Source: Alkalihalobacterium alkalinitrilicum (GTDB lineage Bacteria > Bacillota > Bacilli > Bacillales > Bacillaceae_F). From it: a DNA stretch of 64,000 nt. Shown piece after piece: positions 1 through 10,670 of this stretch. The first letter of the stretch is position 1, and every line of letters starts with the position of its first letter. The stretch spans positions 3,920,519 through 3,984,518 of the forward strand of contig NZ_KV917368.1 of the NCBI RefSeq assembly GCF_002019605.1, in the 5' to 3' direction. The notes beneath the pieces are model-generated. The model was given only the letters and a program-made list of their open reading frames with translations. It did no database searches and was not told where the DNA came from. Position numbers and translations under genes: made by a program.

Positions 1-465
1 AAAGAAGGCGAAGGATTTAAGGTTGCCATGATGACACTAGATGGCGGACGTAACGGTATCGCTGCTCAAGCATTAGGAATTGCACAAGGTGCATTAGATG
101 CTGCTATTGGCTATGCGAAAGAGCGTAAACAATTTGGTAAAACAATTGGAGCACAACAAGGGATTGGCTTTAAACTAGCAGATATGGCTACAAAAATTGA
201 AGCAGCTCGCCTATTAACGTATCAAGCGGCTTGGAAAAAGAGTGAAGGAATTCCAAACGGGCAAGAGGCTGCGATGTCAAAACTATTTGCTGGAGACACT
301 GCAATGGAAGTGACAGTAGAAGCTGTTCAAGTATTTGGTGGATATGGATATACGAAAGACTATCCAGTAGAGCGTTATATGCGTGATGCGAAAATCACAC
401 AAATCTATGAGGGAACGCAAGAAATTCAACGTCTCGTTATCTCAAAAATGTTATTAGCAGACTAA
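1..465 (+). CDS. acdA: acyl-CoA dehydrogenase, C-terminal part (gene starts before the window)
   Basis: The reading frame is open from base 1, so only the last 154 codons of an FAD-dependent acyl-CoA dehydrogenase are present. These enzymes oxidise acyl-CoA to enoyl-CoA and pass electrons to ETF. The visible part is the C-terminal helical domain: the run [20 protein letters not shown], then [32 protein letters not shown], whose YEGT carries the position of the catalytic glutamate in short-chain enzymes, and a final [10 protein letters not shown]. It lies upstream of a TetR regulator and icmF on the same strand, which fits short or branched-chain acyl-CoA catabolism. The symbol follows the B. 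subtilis gene at the same place; substrate chain length cannot be read here. Confidence 0.93.
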   Translation, partial: KEGEGFKVAMMTLDGGRNGIAAQALGIAQGALDAAIGYAKERKQFGKTIGAQQGIGFKLADMATKIEAARLLTYQAAWKKSEGIPNGQEAAMSKLFAGDTAMEVTVEAVQVFGGYGYTKDYPVERYMRDAKITQIYEGTQEIQRLVISKMLLAD

Positions 466-486
466 TAAAAGTGTGTTAGAGTAGTT

Positions 487-530
487 CCAGGTACCTTTAA
501 TATAGTAAAGTGGTAAAGGTGCCTGGCACC
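487..530. repeat. inverted-repeat hairpin containing GGTGCCTGGCACC
   Basis: CCAGGTACCTTTA (487-499) pairs with TAAAGGTGCCTGG (514-526) with one mismatch. The right arm overlaps the odd palindrome GGTGCCTGGCACC (518-530). It fills the gap between acdA and the TetR gene and ends three bases before the TetR ribosome binding site. It looks like a short interspersed palindromic element. There is no U-run, so it is not an intrinsic terminator. Confidence 0.6.
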
Positions 531-546
531 GAAAGGAGGTCTTTGG

Positions 547-1170
547 TTGCGAAAAAAGAAAGTGCCTTCCATGGTAAAAGATCAACAACTTATTAAGAAG
601 CGCCGCGAACAAATGATCAAAGGTGCTGTCAACTTATTTAAAGAAAAAGGCTTTCATCGAACGACTACTCGCGAGATCGCCAAAGAGTCGGGATTTAGTA
701 TTGGGACGTTATATGAATATATTGGGTCAAAAGAAGATATTTTATATCTCGTCTGTGACTCAATTTATGAAGAAGTTCGTGATCGACTCAAACAATATTT
801 AGACCATGATCGCTCAGGTATTGATCGGTTGAAGCAAGCGATCACCTCCTATTTTAAAGTCGTTGATGAAATGAACGACGAATTTCTAGTTATGTACCAA
901 GAAGCCAAGTCATTGCCAAAAGAAGCCCTACCCTATGTGTTGCAAAAAGAACTTGAAATGACAGAAATGATTGAACTTATCGTTCGAGATTGTGTTAATG
1001 ATGGTCTATTAGATCTAAATGAAGAAGCTGAAATTAAACTGGTTGCACATAACATCCTTGTTCAAGGGCATATGTGGACATTTAGACGATGGGTATTGAG
1101 AAAACAGTTTTCGTTAGAACAGTATACTGAGCTTCAAATCGAACAACTATTAAAGGGTATTGTAAAATAA
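547..1170 (+). CDS. TetR/AcrR-family transcriptional regulator
   Basis: This 207-residue protein has an N-terminal TetR helix-turn-helix at about residues 20-65, with the typical GAVNLFKEKGFHRTTTREIA followed by SGFSIGTLYEYIGSKEDILY, and a helical ligand-binding C-terminal domain. The start is the TTG at 547, seven bases after a strong AAGGAGG (533-539). It sits between acdA and icmF, so a role as a local acyl-CoA-responsive repressor, like FadR-type TetR proteins of Bacillus, is likely. The ligand and operator are not visible. It resembles regulators linked to icmF operons, but the specific role is inferred. Confidence 0.9.
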   Translation: MRKKKVPSMVKDQQLIKKRREQMIKGAVNLFKEKGFHRTTTREIAKESGFSIGTLYEYIGSKEDILYLVCDSIYEEVRDRLKQYLDHDRSGIDRLKQAITSYFKVVDEMNDEFLVMYQEAKSLPKEALPYVLQKELEMTEMIELIVRDCVNDGLLDLNEEAEIKLVAHNILVQGHMWTFRRWVLRKQFSLEQYTELQIEQLLKGIVK

Positions 1171-1206
1171 TAAGTAGAGTAGAAATGAAATGGAGGAATT
1201 AATAGT

Positions 1207-4200
1207 ATGCAAACGGTTGAAATTTATCGTCCGAAACATTCAGTTCGTTTTGTAACGGCTTCGAGTTTATTCGATGGCCACGATGCATCAATTAATATTA
1301 TGAGACGCATTCTTCAAGCGAGTGGGGCAGAGGTGATTCACCTAGGTCATAACCGTTCCGTAGAAGAAGTTGTTGACGCTGCTATTCAAGAAGATGTCCA
1401 AGGAATTGCCATTTCTTCATATCAAGGTGGTCACACAGAATATTTCAAATACATGTATGACCTTTTAAAAGAAAAAGGAGCAGGTCACATTCGTATATAC
1501 GGTGGTGGCGGTGGTGTAATCACTCCTCCAGAAATAAAAGAGTTACATGAATATGGGATTTCGCATATTTTCTCACCGGAAGATGGCCGTCAGAATGGTC
1601 TTCAAGGAATGATTAACGATATGCTTAAAGAGTGTGACTTTCCAACTGTGCGCGACTTATCGAATGAAGTTGAACAATTAAAAGAAAAAAATGCTCGTGC
1701 AGTTGCTAGATTAATTTCATTAGCTGAACAACAAGAAATGGGATTAAATGAAGTGGCAGCTACAGCAGAAAAAACGTTAAATGAAATCAAGCAAATCACT
1801 GAAAATGTACCTGTACTTGGAATTACAGGAACAGGTGGAGCTGGAAAAAGTTCATTAACGGATGAAATCGTTCGCCGTTTCTTAAACGAATTTGAAGATA
1901 AAACAATCGCTATTCTTTCAATCGATCCAACCAAACAAAAAACAGGTGGAGCATTATTAGGTGACCGTATTCGTATGAATTCGATTAACAGCCCACGTGT
2001 ATTCATGCGTAGTTTAGCTACACGTAGCTCTAGAAGTGAAATTTCTGCAAGCATCCAAGACGCAATTAACGTAGCAAAAGCTGCTGGGTATGATCTTGTT
2101 ATCGTTGAAACGAGTGGGATTGGTCAAGGCGATGCTGAAATTACGGAAATTTCAGATGTGGCCATGTATGTTATGACAAGTGAGTTTGGAGCACCTACTC
2201 AACTTGAAAAAATTGATATGATTGATTTTGCTGATCTTATTGCAATCAATAAGTTTGAGCGTAAAGGCTCAGAAGATGCGCTTCGTCACGTACGCAAACA
2301 GTACCAGCGTAGTCGCAATATTTTTGACCAAGACTTAGAAACAATGCCTGTATACGGTACAATCGCAAGTCAATTTAATGATATTGGCACCAACACATTA
2401 TTTAAAGCGATCGTTGATACGTTAAATAAAAAGTGTGGTACGGATTGGGTCACCAATATCGAAACAAGTAAAAATGTTGTGAAGGAAAACTTAATTATCC
2501 CACCAAATCGTACGCACTATTTACGTGAAATTGTCCAATCGATCCGTGATTATAAAAAAGTAACCGAAGAGCAAGTTCAAGTGGCTCGCAAATTGTTCCA
2601 AATTACAGGAACAATTGAAGCTCTTCAAGAAGTTGGGAATGCGGATGAAAGTGTCATTTCTCAACTTGAACAAACGAAAGCACACTATGAAGAAAAGCTT
2701 GACCCACAAGCTAAAGCCATTCTTGATAACTGGGAAAGCTTGAAAGAAAAATATTCTGGTGATTCTTTCGTTACAAAAGTTCGCGACAAAGAAATTGTCA
2801 CTGAGCTAACAACAGAAAGTTTATCAGGATTAAAAATTCCAAAAGTGGTACTTCCAAAGTTCAAAGACTGGGGCGAAATTTTAAATTGGACGATGAAAGA
2901 AAATGTTCCAGGTTCATTCCCTTATACAGCTGGAGTATTCCCGTTCAAACGTAAAGGAGAAGATCCGAAGCGTCAGTTTGCTGGAGAAGGAACACCTGAA
3001 CGTACAAACCGCCGTTTCCACTACTTATCAAAAGATGACGATGCAAAACGCTTAAGTACAGCATTTGACTCCGTTACGTTATACGGTGAAGATCCTGACC
3101 ACCGTCCAGATATTTACGGTAAAGTCGGTGAAAGTGGAGTAAGTATTTGTACGCTTGATGATATGAAAAAGCTTTATGCAGGTTTTGATTTATGTGCGCC
3201 ATCTACATCGGTTTCAATGACAATTAATGGTCCAGCACCGATCATATTAGCGATGTTTATGAACACAGCAGTCGAACAACAATTACAAAGGTTTGAAGAA
3301 GAAAATGGTAGAAAACCGACTGCTGAAGAAGCGGCTCAAGTCAAAGAATTTACATTACAAACGGTTCGCGGTACAGTACAAGCGGATATTTTAAAAGAAG
3401 ACCAAGGACAAAACACGTGTATCTTCTCAACCGAGTTTGCTCTTCGTATGATGGGTGATATTCAGCAATACTTCATCGATCAAAAAGTAAGAAATTACTA
3501 TTCTGTATCGATTTCTGGCTATCATATCGCAGAAGCAGGTGCGAACCCAATCAGTCAGCTTGCGTTTACGCTTTCTAATGGCTTTACGTATTTGGAGTAC
3601 TATTTAAGTCGAGGAATGAACATTGATGACTTTGCACCAAACTTATCGTTCTTCTTCAGTAATGGTTTAGATCCAGAATATGCTGTCATTGGTCGTGTAG
3701 CACGTCGAATTTGGGCAACTGTGTTGAAAAAGAAATATGGTGCTAATGAGCGCAGCCAGAAGTTAAAGTATCACGTACAAACATCAGGTCGTTCATTACA
3801 TGCTCAAGAAATTGATTTCAATGATATCCGTACAACGCTTCAAGCGTTAATGGCGATCTACGATAACTGTAACTCACTACACACGAACGCATACGATGAA
3901 GCGATCACAACGCCAACAGAAGAATCAGTTCGTCGTGCAATGGCAATTCAAATGATCATTACAAAAGAGTTAGGACTTGCGAAAAACGAGAACTCACTTC
4001 AAGGGTCGTTCATCATTGATGAGCTTACAGACTTAGTAGAAGAAGCGGTACTACGTGAGTTAGAAAGCATCAATGACCGCGGTGGTGTGTTAGGTGCGAT
4101 GGAAACACAATACCAACGTGCAAAAATTCAAGAAGAGTCTATGCATTATGAAATGCAAAAGCATACAGGTGAATTACCGATTATCGGTGTAAACACGTAT

Positions 4201-4470
4201 ATCAACCCTAACCAACCTGAAGAAGAAGAGTTTGAAATGGAGCTAGCTCGTGCAACACAAGAAGAGAAACAACAACAAATTACGAACCTGAGAGCATTCC
4301 AAGATCGTAATAAAGATGTTTCAGCTGCAGCATTGAAACGACTTCAAGAAACAGCAATGAGTGGCGGTAACATTTTTGCTGAATTAATGGAGACGGTTAA
4401 AGTGGCTAGTCTTGGACAAATCACTTCAGCACTATACCAAGTAGGTGGACAATACCGTCGTAACATGTAA
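1207..4470 (+). CDS. icmF: fused isobutyryl-CoA mutase IcmF (B12 domain, G-protein chaperone, mutase)
   Basis: The 1087-residue protein is a natural fusion. Residues about 13-145 form a B12-binding domain with DGHD (H25 is the likely cobalt ligand). A MeaI/ArgK-type GTPase follows, with its P-loop GTGGAGKSS near residues 207-215. The C-terminal half is the large mutase domain, with the substrate-binding stretch [22 protein letters not shown]. IcmF interconverts isobutyryl-CoA and n-butyryl-CoA using adenosylcobalamin, and the GTPase loads and repairs the cofactor. Length and domain order match Geobacillus-type IcmF. The gene starts at ATG 1207 after TGGAGG and probably forms an operon with acdA and the TetR gene. 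It ends in a strong terminator at 4496-4549. Confidence 0.95.
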   Translation: MQTVEIYRPKHSVRFVTASSLFDGHDASINIMRRILQASGAEVIHLGHNRSVEEVVDAAIQEDVQGIAISSYQGGHTEYFKYMYDLLKEKGAGHIRIYGGGGGVITPPEIKELHEYGISHIFSPEDGRQNGLQGMINDMLKECDFPTVRDLSNEVEQLKEKNARAVARLISLAEQQEMGLNEVAATAEKTLNEIKQITENVPVLGITGTGGAGKSSLTDEIVRRFLNEFEDKTIAILSIDPTKQKTGGALLGDRIRMNSINSPRVFMRSLATRSSRSEISASIQDAINVAKAAGYDLVIVETSGIGQGDAEITEISDVAMYVMTSEFGAPTQLEKIDMIDFADLIAINKFERKGSEDALRHVRKQYQRSRNIFDQDLETMPVYGTIASQFNDIGTNTLFKAIVDTLNKKCGTDWVTNIETSKNVVKENLIIPPNRTHYLREIVQSIRDYKKVTEEQVQVARKLFQITGTIEALQEVGNADESVISQLEQTKAHYEEKLDPQAKAILDNWESLKEKYSGDSFVTKVRDKEIVTELTTESLSGLKIPKVVLPKFKDWGEILNWTMKENVPGSFPYTAGVFPFKRKGEDPKRQFAGEGTPERTNRRFHYLSKDDDAKRLSTAFDSVTLYGEDPDHRPDIYGKVGESGVSICTLDDMKKLYAGFDLCAPSTSVSMTINGPAPIILAMFMNTAVEQQLQRFEEENGRKPTAEEAAQVKEFTLQTVRGTVQADILKEDQGQNTCIFSTEFALRMMGDIQQYFIDQKVRNYYSVSISGYHIAEAGANPISQLAFTLSNGFTYLEYYLSRGMNIDDFAPNLSFFFSNGLDPEYAVIGRVARRIWATVLKKKYGANERSQKLKYHVQTSGRSLHAQEIDFNDIRTTLQALMAIYDNCNSLHTNAYDEAITTPTEESVRRAMAIQMIITKELGLAKNENSLQGSFIIDELTDLVEEAVLRELESINDRGGVLGAMETQYQRAKIQEESMHYEMQKHTGELPIIGVNTYINPNQPEEEEFEMELARATQEEKQQQITNLRAFQDRNKDVSAAALKRLQETAMSGGNIFAELMETVKVASLGQITSALYQVGGQYRRNM

Positions 4471-4495
4471 GAGGAATTAGTTGCAACCAAATAAA

Positions 4496-4549
4496 AAAAG
4501 AAGCTGACTCATGAGTGTTGCACCGTTGCATGCGAGTCAGCTTCTTTTT
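4496..4549 (+). terminator. intrinsic terminator after icmF
   Basis: AAGAAGCTGACTC (4498-4510) pairs perfectly with GAGTCAGCTTCTT (4534-4546) and is followed by a T-run. A-rich sequence before the stem makes it potentially bidirectional. Confidence 0.9.
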
Positions 4550-4580
4550 CTACTGTTCTTTTGCTATATTAAAATGGTCT

Positions 4581-4640
4581 ACATTTGGCTAATAAAACTG
4601 AAAATCAGCTAATTAAAATCGGAATTTTGCTAAAAACCTC
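4581..4640. repeat. degenerate about 22-bp AT-rich tandem repeat (family A, copy 1)
   Basis: Two to three units of the form TTTGGCTAATAAAACTGAAAATC follow one another here with decay. The same unit appears at 16664-16765 and 18218-18330. The rest of the icmF-rpoE gap (to 4907) contains a TATAAT at 4739-4744 that may belong to the rpoE promoter, although no good -35 box is spaced for it. Nothing else is evident. Confidence 0.5.
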
Positions 4641-4907
4641 TAAATTTACGCCAGTATACTAACGATAAAGTCGTCGCGTCAACTAGTAGATTTTAGAATT
4701 TTTTTTAACATTTCTAGCATATTACATTGAAATATGTTTATAATGAAAAGTATGATTCTTTATACTTTCAAGATTGAAGTTTGAAAACAGATTAAAGTAA
4801 AAGAATAACTAAGGCGTACGCTGAAAATTTTGGCGTAAGATTAGGCTTTTTCTATCAATAACGAAGCTTTACATAATAGATGATGATGTAAAAAGGAGTG
4901 CGTTAGT

Positions 4908-5417
4908 ATGAGTATTAGTGCATACAGTCGTGAAGAAATAGCAGAGCTGTCAATGATTGAGGTAGCGTTTCAAGTATTAAAAGAAGGAAAGCAAACCTAC
5001 TCTTATCTTGACTTAATTAAACGAGTTGTTGAGCTTAAAGGTATGTCAGCAGAAGAAATGAAACAGCGCATCTCATATCTTTATACGGAATTAAATGTCG
5101 ATGGACGATTTATGTGTATTGGTGATAATGTGTGGGGTCTTAAAGCATGGTATCCAATTGAAAAAATTGAAGAAGATATCATTACAGCAAAACCTCGTAA
5201 GAAAGCGAAGGCTACTGAGGATGATGAGATCGAGGTTGAGGAAGATTTCGAGGACTTCGAAGATGAGTTTGAAGAAATTGAAGACGAATTAGATGAATTA
5301 GCTGAAGATGAAGATAGTGATGATTTTGAAGAAGAAGACTTAGATGGTTTTTCAGGTGACGAAGAAGAAGAAGAGTTTGATGACGAAGAAGAAGCCGCAG
5401 AAGAAGATGATGATTAA
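4908..5417 (+). CDS. rpoE: DNA-directed RNA polymerase delta subunit
   Basis: The 169-residue protein has the N-terminal HARE-HTH fold (residues about 1-85, including MIEVAFQVLKEGKQTYSY and LNVDGRFMCIGDNVWGL). A C-terminal tail from about residue 100 is almost entirely Asp and Glu. This architecture is diagnostic of the Firmicutes delta subunit, which binds core RNA polymerase, helps displace nucleic acids and sharpens promoter response to initiating NTP levels. The ATG at 4908 follows AAAGGAG with good spacing. The gene precedes pyrG as in B. subtilis but is separated from it by a dedicated pyrG promoter and attenuator. Confidence 0.96.
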   Translation: MSISAYSREEIAELSMIEVAFQVLKEGKQTYSYLDLIKRVVELKGMSAEEMKQRISYLYTELNVDGRFMCIGDNVWGLKAWYPIEKIEEDIITAKPRKKAKATEDDEIEVEEDFEDFEDEFEEIEDELDELAEDEDSDDFEEEDLDGFSGDEEEEEFDDEEEAAEEDDD

Positions 5418-5519
5418 TAAAGCTAGTTGCAAAACGGTTCTATGCGGACTTTCTAATCAAGCGTTCATTTTGTCCAAGCCAATAGTTAAAAAAGACATTA
5501 TAAACATAAATGAATAATC

Positions 5520-5560
5520 TTGACTTTTTTTGTCGAACTAGGTAAAATCATTTTTGGGCT
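5520..5560 (+). promoter_or_regulatory. pyrG promoter with GGGCT initially transcribed sequence
   Basis: TTGACT (5520-5525), a 17-bp spacer and TAAAAT (5543-5548) form a good sigma-A promoter. The likely start is G5556 in GGGCT, seven bases after the -10. A GGGC start is what CTP-sensitive reiterative transcription of pyrG needs in Bacillus. Confidence 0.85.
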
Positions 5561-5601
5561 AATGAATAAGCAATACATTCGTATATAAAACTGTAGATAT
5601 A

Positions 5602-5655
5602 AACAAAAGTGAGTGCCCCCTTTCTAAGGGATAGGTCTCACTTTTGTTTTTTTAT
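5602..5655 (+). promoter_or_regulatory. pyrG leader attenuator (CTP-responsive terminator/antiterminator)
   Basis: AACAAAAGTGAG (5602-5613) pairs perfectly with CTCACTTTTGTT (5637-5648) and is followed by a T-run, giving a strong terminator inside the pyrG leader. The stem interior holds CCCCCTTTCT (5616-5625). In B. subtilis an equivalent pyrimidine tract pairs with the poly-G 5' extension made when CTP is scarce, which blocks the terminator. All three parts (GGGC start, pyrimidine tract, terminator) are present here. The mechanism is known for B. subtilis; its use here is inferred. Confidence 0.85.
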
Positions 5656-5741
5656 TTGGTTCTTTCACCATTACAAGGACATACTAACCAACATACAGTT
5701 ACATATGAGCCAACCAATCCACGATATTTCTTTCAATATAA

Positions 5742-7409
<1,668 letters not shown>

Positions 7410-7421
7410 TAAATATTTGAG

Positions 7422-7462
7422 AAAGAGGCTGACACTTCATGATAAAGTGCCAGCCTCTTTTT
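7422..7462. terminator. intrinsic terminator after pyrG
   Basis: AAAGAGGCTGACACTT pairs with AAGTGCCAGCCTCTTT (one bulge), followed by Ts. It lies between convergent pyrG and the DUF2529 gene and could act on both strands. Confidence 0.88.
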
Positions 7463-7532
7463 ATTGGAGCAGTAGCTCTTTTTGTGGAAACCTGAAATAA
7501 TACATTATAGACTAGCTTCCTGCACGCTGTTA

Positions 7533-8069
7533 TCATTCATACTCGGCTAATATATCAACGATCGTTAAATGAAGACAATGGTACACGTACAGGGCAAGTA
7601 CTGCTACTGGTGTCCCAATACGCGAACCGTCATCCTGAGGTACCATTGAATGTACCTGTAGATTTATCGTTAAATCTACAAGTTCTTCTAAACCTTTGTC
7701 GGATTGGTCAGTACCTTTGTTACCTATAACCGCCATGATAGAGTTATTTTGTTCTGCGACTAAACGAGCCATTTGGATAGATGATTCATCAAGACTAGAC
7801 GGGGCGAATATGAGGAAGCTGTCTTGGTCTTTTAATGTCGGAACATTATTAGCATCCTCAACTAATTTTACATTTTCAAAGCGATCATTTCCGTACAAAG
7901 CTTGAGGTAGTACGCATTTCATTTCACCTGTTGCAAACAAATAAATCGTATGGCCACTTATAATTGATTGGGCGAGGATGCGACTACAATCTTCAAAAAC
8001 ATCCTCATATGTATCTTTTACCATTTTCATTTTTCCACTTAACTGAGTTGTGAATATTTGTAACATCAT
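7533..8069 (-). CDS. ywjG: DUF2529 family protein (YwjG-like, SIS-like fold)
   Basis: The roughly 178-residue protein is encoded opposite to its neighbours, between pyrG and spo0F, the position of ywjG in B. subtilis. It begins MMLQIFTTQLSGKM and contains ILAQSIISGHTIYLFATGEMKCV followed by DSFLIFAPSSLDESSIQMARL and NNSIMAVIGNKG. This alternation of beta strands and Gly/Ser-rich loops resembles a sugar-isomerase-type sheet. The function is unknown. I chose ATG 8069, six bases after AAAGG on the minus strand; ATG 8066 is equally possible. It is transcribed divergently from spo0F. Confidence 0.85.
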   Translation of the reverse strand: MMLQIFTTQLSGKMKMVKDTYEDVFEDCSRILAQSIISGHTIYLFATGEMKCVLPQALYGNDRFENVKLVEDANNVPTLKDQDSFLIFAPSSLDESSIQMARLVAEQNNSIMAVIGNKGTDQSDKGLEELVDLTINLQVHSMVPQDDGSRIGTPVAVLALYVYHCLHLTIVDILAEYE

Positions 8070-8122
8070 TAACAACCTTTCATTAAACCCAAAATTAATT
8101 TCTCATTGAATATACCCAAAAA

Positions 8123-8152
8123 AGAGGGAAATCTCAATCGGAAAGCGAATAA
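8123..8152 (+). promoter_or_regulatory. candidate sigma-H promoter of spo0F
   Basis: AGAGGGAAA (8123-8131) and AGCGAATAA (8144-8152) with a 12-bp spacer match the sigma-H consensus RNAGGAWWW / RNNGAATWW with one mismatch. In B. subtilis spo0F is transcribed by sigma-H. No clear Spo0A box was found in this gap. Confidence 0.6.
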
Positions 8153-8231
8153 TTAGTATTGGGGAAAGTAGAAGGAAAAAGAAAGCAATGCATAGATGAA
8201 ATTTTAAAGATTTAAACTACTGGAGGGAAAA

Positions 8232-8612
8232 ATGGTGGAAAAGAAAATACTAGTGGTAGACGACCAATATGGAATTCGCGTTTTATTAAATGAAATTCTT
8301 CAAAAAGATGGTTATAAAATGTTTCAAGCAGCGAATGGAATTCAAGCGTTGAAGATCGTTGAAGATGAAGTTCCAGACCTCGTTTTATTGGATATGAAAA
8401 TTCCTGGAATGGATGGACTTGAAATTTTAAAACGAATTAAAGAAATTAAACCACAAGTCGATGTTATGATGATGACCGCTTATGGAGAATTAAATATGAT
8501 TAATGAAGCACTTAACTTAGGAGCGATTAATCATTTTGCAAAACCATTTGATATTGATGATGTTAGAAATGTGATTAGAGATAACTTTAACGCAAAAAAT
8601 AACTTAGCGTAA
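8232..8612 (+). CDS. spo0F: sporulation phosphorelay response regulator Spo0F
   Basis: This single-domain receiver of 126 residues takes phosphate from sporulation sensor kinases and passes it to Spo0B. It has the acidic pair D10/D11, the phosphorylation site D54 in [12 protein letters not shown]82 and K104 (AKPF), all at the same numbers as B. subtilis Spo0F, with no output domain. The [11 protein letters not shown] surface is the part that contacts kinases and Spo0B in the family. It starts at ATG 8232 after GGAGGG and is transcribed alone from a likely sigma-H promoter, upstream of fbaA as in B. subtilis. Confidence 0.97.
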   Translation: MVEKKILVVDDQYGIRVLLNEILQKDGYKMFQAANGIQALKIVEDEVPDLVLLDMKIPGMDGLEILKRIKEIKPQVDVMMMTAYGELNMINEALNLGAINHFAKPFDIDDVRNVIRDNFNAKNNLA

Positions 8613-8640
8613 AAACGATAAAAACAAACTAGGGCCCTTT

Positions 8641-8675
8641 TTTACAAATTTAGTTGTTGTGCTATAATGAGTACG
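8641..8675 (+). promoter_or_regulatory. fbaA promoter
   Basis: TTTACA (8641-8646), a 16-bp spacer and TATAAT (8663-8668) give a likely sigma-A promoter. The start falls at about G8675, exactly the first base of the long leader stem. Confidence 0.7.
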
Positions 8676-8799
8676 GTCATGTTAAACTTACCACAAAAGG
8701 AAATCATTAGTTACATATTTTTTTCTTCGGATATTTCTATCTTATTTAGGGTAACTTGAAAAAGAATTTACACCGAACATAGGTAAGTTAATCATGACC
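8675..8799 (+). promoter_or_regulatory. structured 5' leader of fbaA closed by an 18-bp stem
   Basis: GGTCATGTTAAACTTACC (8675-8692) pairs with GGTAAGTTAATCATGACC (8782-8799), 16 of 18 positions. The stem closes about 90 nt of RNA from the inferred first transcribed base to just before the ribosome binding site. Inside, AGTTAC (8709-8714) can pair with GTAACT (8751-8756), and TTCGG (8726-8730) with CCGAA (8773-8777). The two pairings interlock as a possible pseudoknot. I do not recognise a known riboswitch class. Confidence 0.55.
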
Positions 8800-8833
8800 T
8801 AGTTACAGCTTTATTTTGAAGGAGGATGAAGAA

Positions 8834-9697
8834 ATGCCTTTAGTTTCAATGAAAGAAATGCTTGAAAAAGCAAAGGCTGAGAAGTACGCTGTTGGACAAT
8901 TTAACTTAAACAACTTGGAGTTTACTCAAGCGATTCTTTTAGCCGCAGAAGAAGAAAAGTCTCCAGTCATTTGTGGGGTTTCTGAAGGTGCAGCACGCTA
9001 TATGGGTGGCTTTAAGACCGTTGTAAATATGGTGAAATCTTTAATGGAAGAATATAAGATTACAGTTCCTGTTGCGATACATTTAGACCATGGTTCTAGT
9101 TTTGAAAAGTGTGTAGAAGCAATTCATGCTGGTTTTACTTCTGTTATGATTGATGGGTCTCATCACCCTCTTGAAGAAAATATTGCCATAACGAAGCAAG
9201 TAATTGCGGTTGCACACACTTTAGGTGTTTCTGTTGAGGCTGAACTAGGACGTATCGGTGGTCAAGAAGACGATTTAATTGTTGACGATGCAGAAGCAGC
9301 ATATGCAATTCCTGCTGAGTGTGAGCAATTAGTTCGTGAAACAGGTGTAGATTGCTTTGCTCCTGCTTTAGGTTCTGTTCACGGTCCATACAAAGGCGAA
9401 CCTAATCTTGGTTTTGATCGAATGAAGGAAATCGATGCACTAGTTGGTATTCCGCTTGTACTTCATGGTGGAACAGGGATTCCGACAAAAGATATTCAAA
9501 AAGCGATTGAATTTGGTCATGCAAAAATAAATGTAAACACAGAGAGTCAAATTTCTTCAGCGAAGGCTGTTCGTGAAGTTTTAGCTGAAAAGCCAGATCT
9601 TTATGATCCAAGAAAATTCCTCGGGCCTGCACGTGATGCCATCAAAGAAACAGTTAAAGGTAAAATGCGTGAATTTGGTTCATCAAATAAAGCGTAG
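8834..9697 (+). CDS. fbaA: class II fructose-1,6-bisphosphate aldolase
   Basis: The 287-residue zinc-dependent aldolase cleaves fructose-1,6-bisphosphate to DHAP and glyceraldehyde-3-phosphate, and works in reverse in gluconeogenesis. It has HLDHGSS (H83, D85, H86), [12 protein letters not shown] and LHGGTGIP, which supply the metal and phosphate ligands, and the NVNTE motif near the C terminus. It begins [10 protein letters not shown] as in B. subtilis. ATG 8834 follows GAAGGAGGA, and an upstream in-frame TTG at 8816 lies within the ribosome-binding region and is rejected. A GAAGAGTTAAAAG hairpin follows the gene. Confidence 0.97.
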   Translation: MPLVSMKEMLEKAKAEKYAVGQFNLNNLEFTQAILLAAEEEKSPVICGVSEGAARYMGGFKTVVNMVKSLMEEYKITVPVAIHLDHGSSFEKCVEAIHAGFTSVMIDGSHHPLEENIAITKQVIAVAHTLGVSVEAELGRIGGQEDDLIVDDAEAAYAIPAECEQLVRETGVDCFAPALGSVHGPYKGEPNLGFDRMKEIDALVGIPLVLHGGTGIPTKDIQKAIEFGHAKINVNTESQISSAKAVREVLAEKPDLYDPRKFLGPARDAIKETVKGKMREFGSSNKA

Positions 9698-9707
9698 TAA
9701 ATCACCA

Positions 9708-9752
9708 GAAGAGTTAAAAGTAGAATATGCCACTTTCTGCTTTTAACTCTTC
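9708..9752 (+). terminator. hairpin between fbaA and the transaldolase gene
   Basis: GAAGAGTTAAAAG (9708-9720) pairs perfectly with CTTTTAACTCTTC (9740-9752), but only ATTAATTA follows and there is no clear U-run. It may be a leaky terminator or an RNA-stabilising hairpin that sets aldolase/transaldolase ratios. Confidence 0.5.
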
Positions 9753-9799
9753 ATTAATTAACAAAACTGCAAATTAATGAAGATGATAGGGGGAGCAAA

Positions 9800-10444
9800 A
9801 TGAAGTTCTTTATCGATACAGCTAATATTGAAGAAATTCGTGAAGCGAATGAATTAGGTATTTTAGCAGGAGTGACGACAAACCCTTCACTGGTTGCTAA
9901 AGAAGGTGTTGATTTTCATGAACGTTTACGTGAAATTACAGCCATCGTTTCTGGCTCAGTAAGTGCAGAAGTAATTGCTACAGAGGCTGCAGAAATGATA
10001 AAAGAAGGAAAAGAGTTGGCGGCGATTGCTCCAAATATAACGATTAAAGTGCCGATGACAGTAGATGGATTAAAAGCTGTTCATGCATTTTCTGAATTAG
10101 GGATTAAAACGAATGTGACGCTTATTTTCTCTGCTGTCCAAGCGTTACTTGCTGCAAGAGCAGGTGCTACATACGTTTCTCCATTCCTTGGACGCTTAGA
10201 TGATATTGGCCACAACGGATTGGATTTAATCGATCAAATTGCTGAAATTTTTGACGTTCATGGAATTCAAACAGAGATTATCGCTGCATCGATAAGACAC
10301 CCGGTTCATGTGAGTGAAGCAGCGGCACGAGGTGCCCATATTGGAACCATCCCTTATAAAGTCATTCACCAATTAGTGAAACATCCTTTAACAGACCAAG
10401 GAATTGAAAAGTTTTTAGCCGATTGGGAAAAACAACAAAAATAA
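9800..10444 (+). CDS. transaldolase / fructose-6-phosphate aldolase family protein (YwjH-like)
   Basis: The 214-residue protein is the short TalC/Fsa-type transaldolase. It starts [16 protein letters not shown], has GVTTNPSL, and carries the Schiff-base lysine K83 in ITIKVPMT, then [31 protein letters not shown]. Bacillus members at this locus (YwjH) act as transaldolases in the pentose phosphate pathway, while E. coli Fsa is an aldolase. The two cannot be told apart with certainty from what I checked. ATG 9800 follows AGGGGG. It lies between fbaA and murAB as in B. subtilis. Confidence 0.93.
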   Translation: MKFFIDTANIEEIREANELGILAGVTTNPSLVAKEGVDFHERLREITAIVSGSVSAEVIATEAAEMIKEGKELAAIAPNITIKVPMTVDGLKAVHAFSELGIKTNVTLIFSAVQALLAARAGATYVSPFLGRLDDIGHNGLDLIDQIAEIFDVHGIQTEIIAASIRHPVHVSEAAARGAHIGTIPYKVIHQLVKHPLTDQGIEKFLADWEKQQK

Positions 10445-10471
10445 TTTACGTCCAAGACGTTTTGCAAAAAA

Positions 10472-10507
10472 AGGGAATTGAAACGCTTGGTTTCAATTCT
10501 CTTTCCC
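10472..10507 (+). terminator. hairpin after the transaldolase gene
   Basis: GAATTGAAAC (10475-10484) pairs with GTTTCAATTC (10490-10499) with a 5-nt loop. The downstream tract is TCTTTCCC, not a pure U-run, so termination efficiency is uncertain. A TATAAT at 10581-10586 downstream suggests murAB has its own promoter. Confidence 0.6.
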
Positions 10508-10670
10508 ATGTTTGTTTCCAAAATGATATGAAAAAATACTTAAAATTTTAAAAAAAGCCTTTATCAGAATTGAAATTGGTTATAATGGTAAGTATGTGTT
10601 TGATAATGATAACCGGTTTATACATCATTCACTTGAAAAATGACGAGATTGGATGAGGAAGTGAATCAGT

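Noticed and set aside
8160-8200. Second sigma-H promoter for spo0F (GAAGGAAAA ... GATGAAATT)
   Set aside because: The -35 fits, but the spacer of about 15 bp is too long and the -10 has a mismatch. The pair at 8123-8152 is better.
8816-8833. TTG start for fbaA at 8816
   Set aside because: These bases contain the ribosome binding site GGAGGA, and the family starts with MPLVS at 8834.
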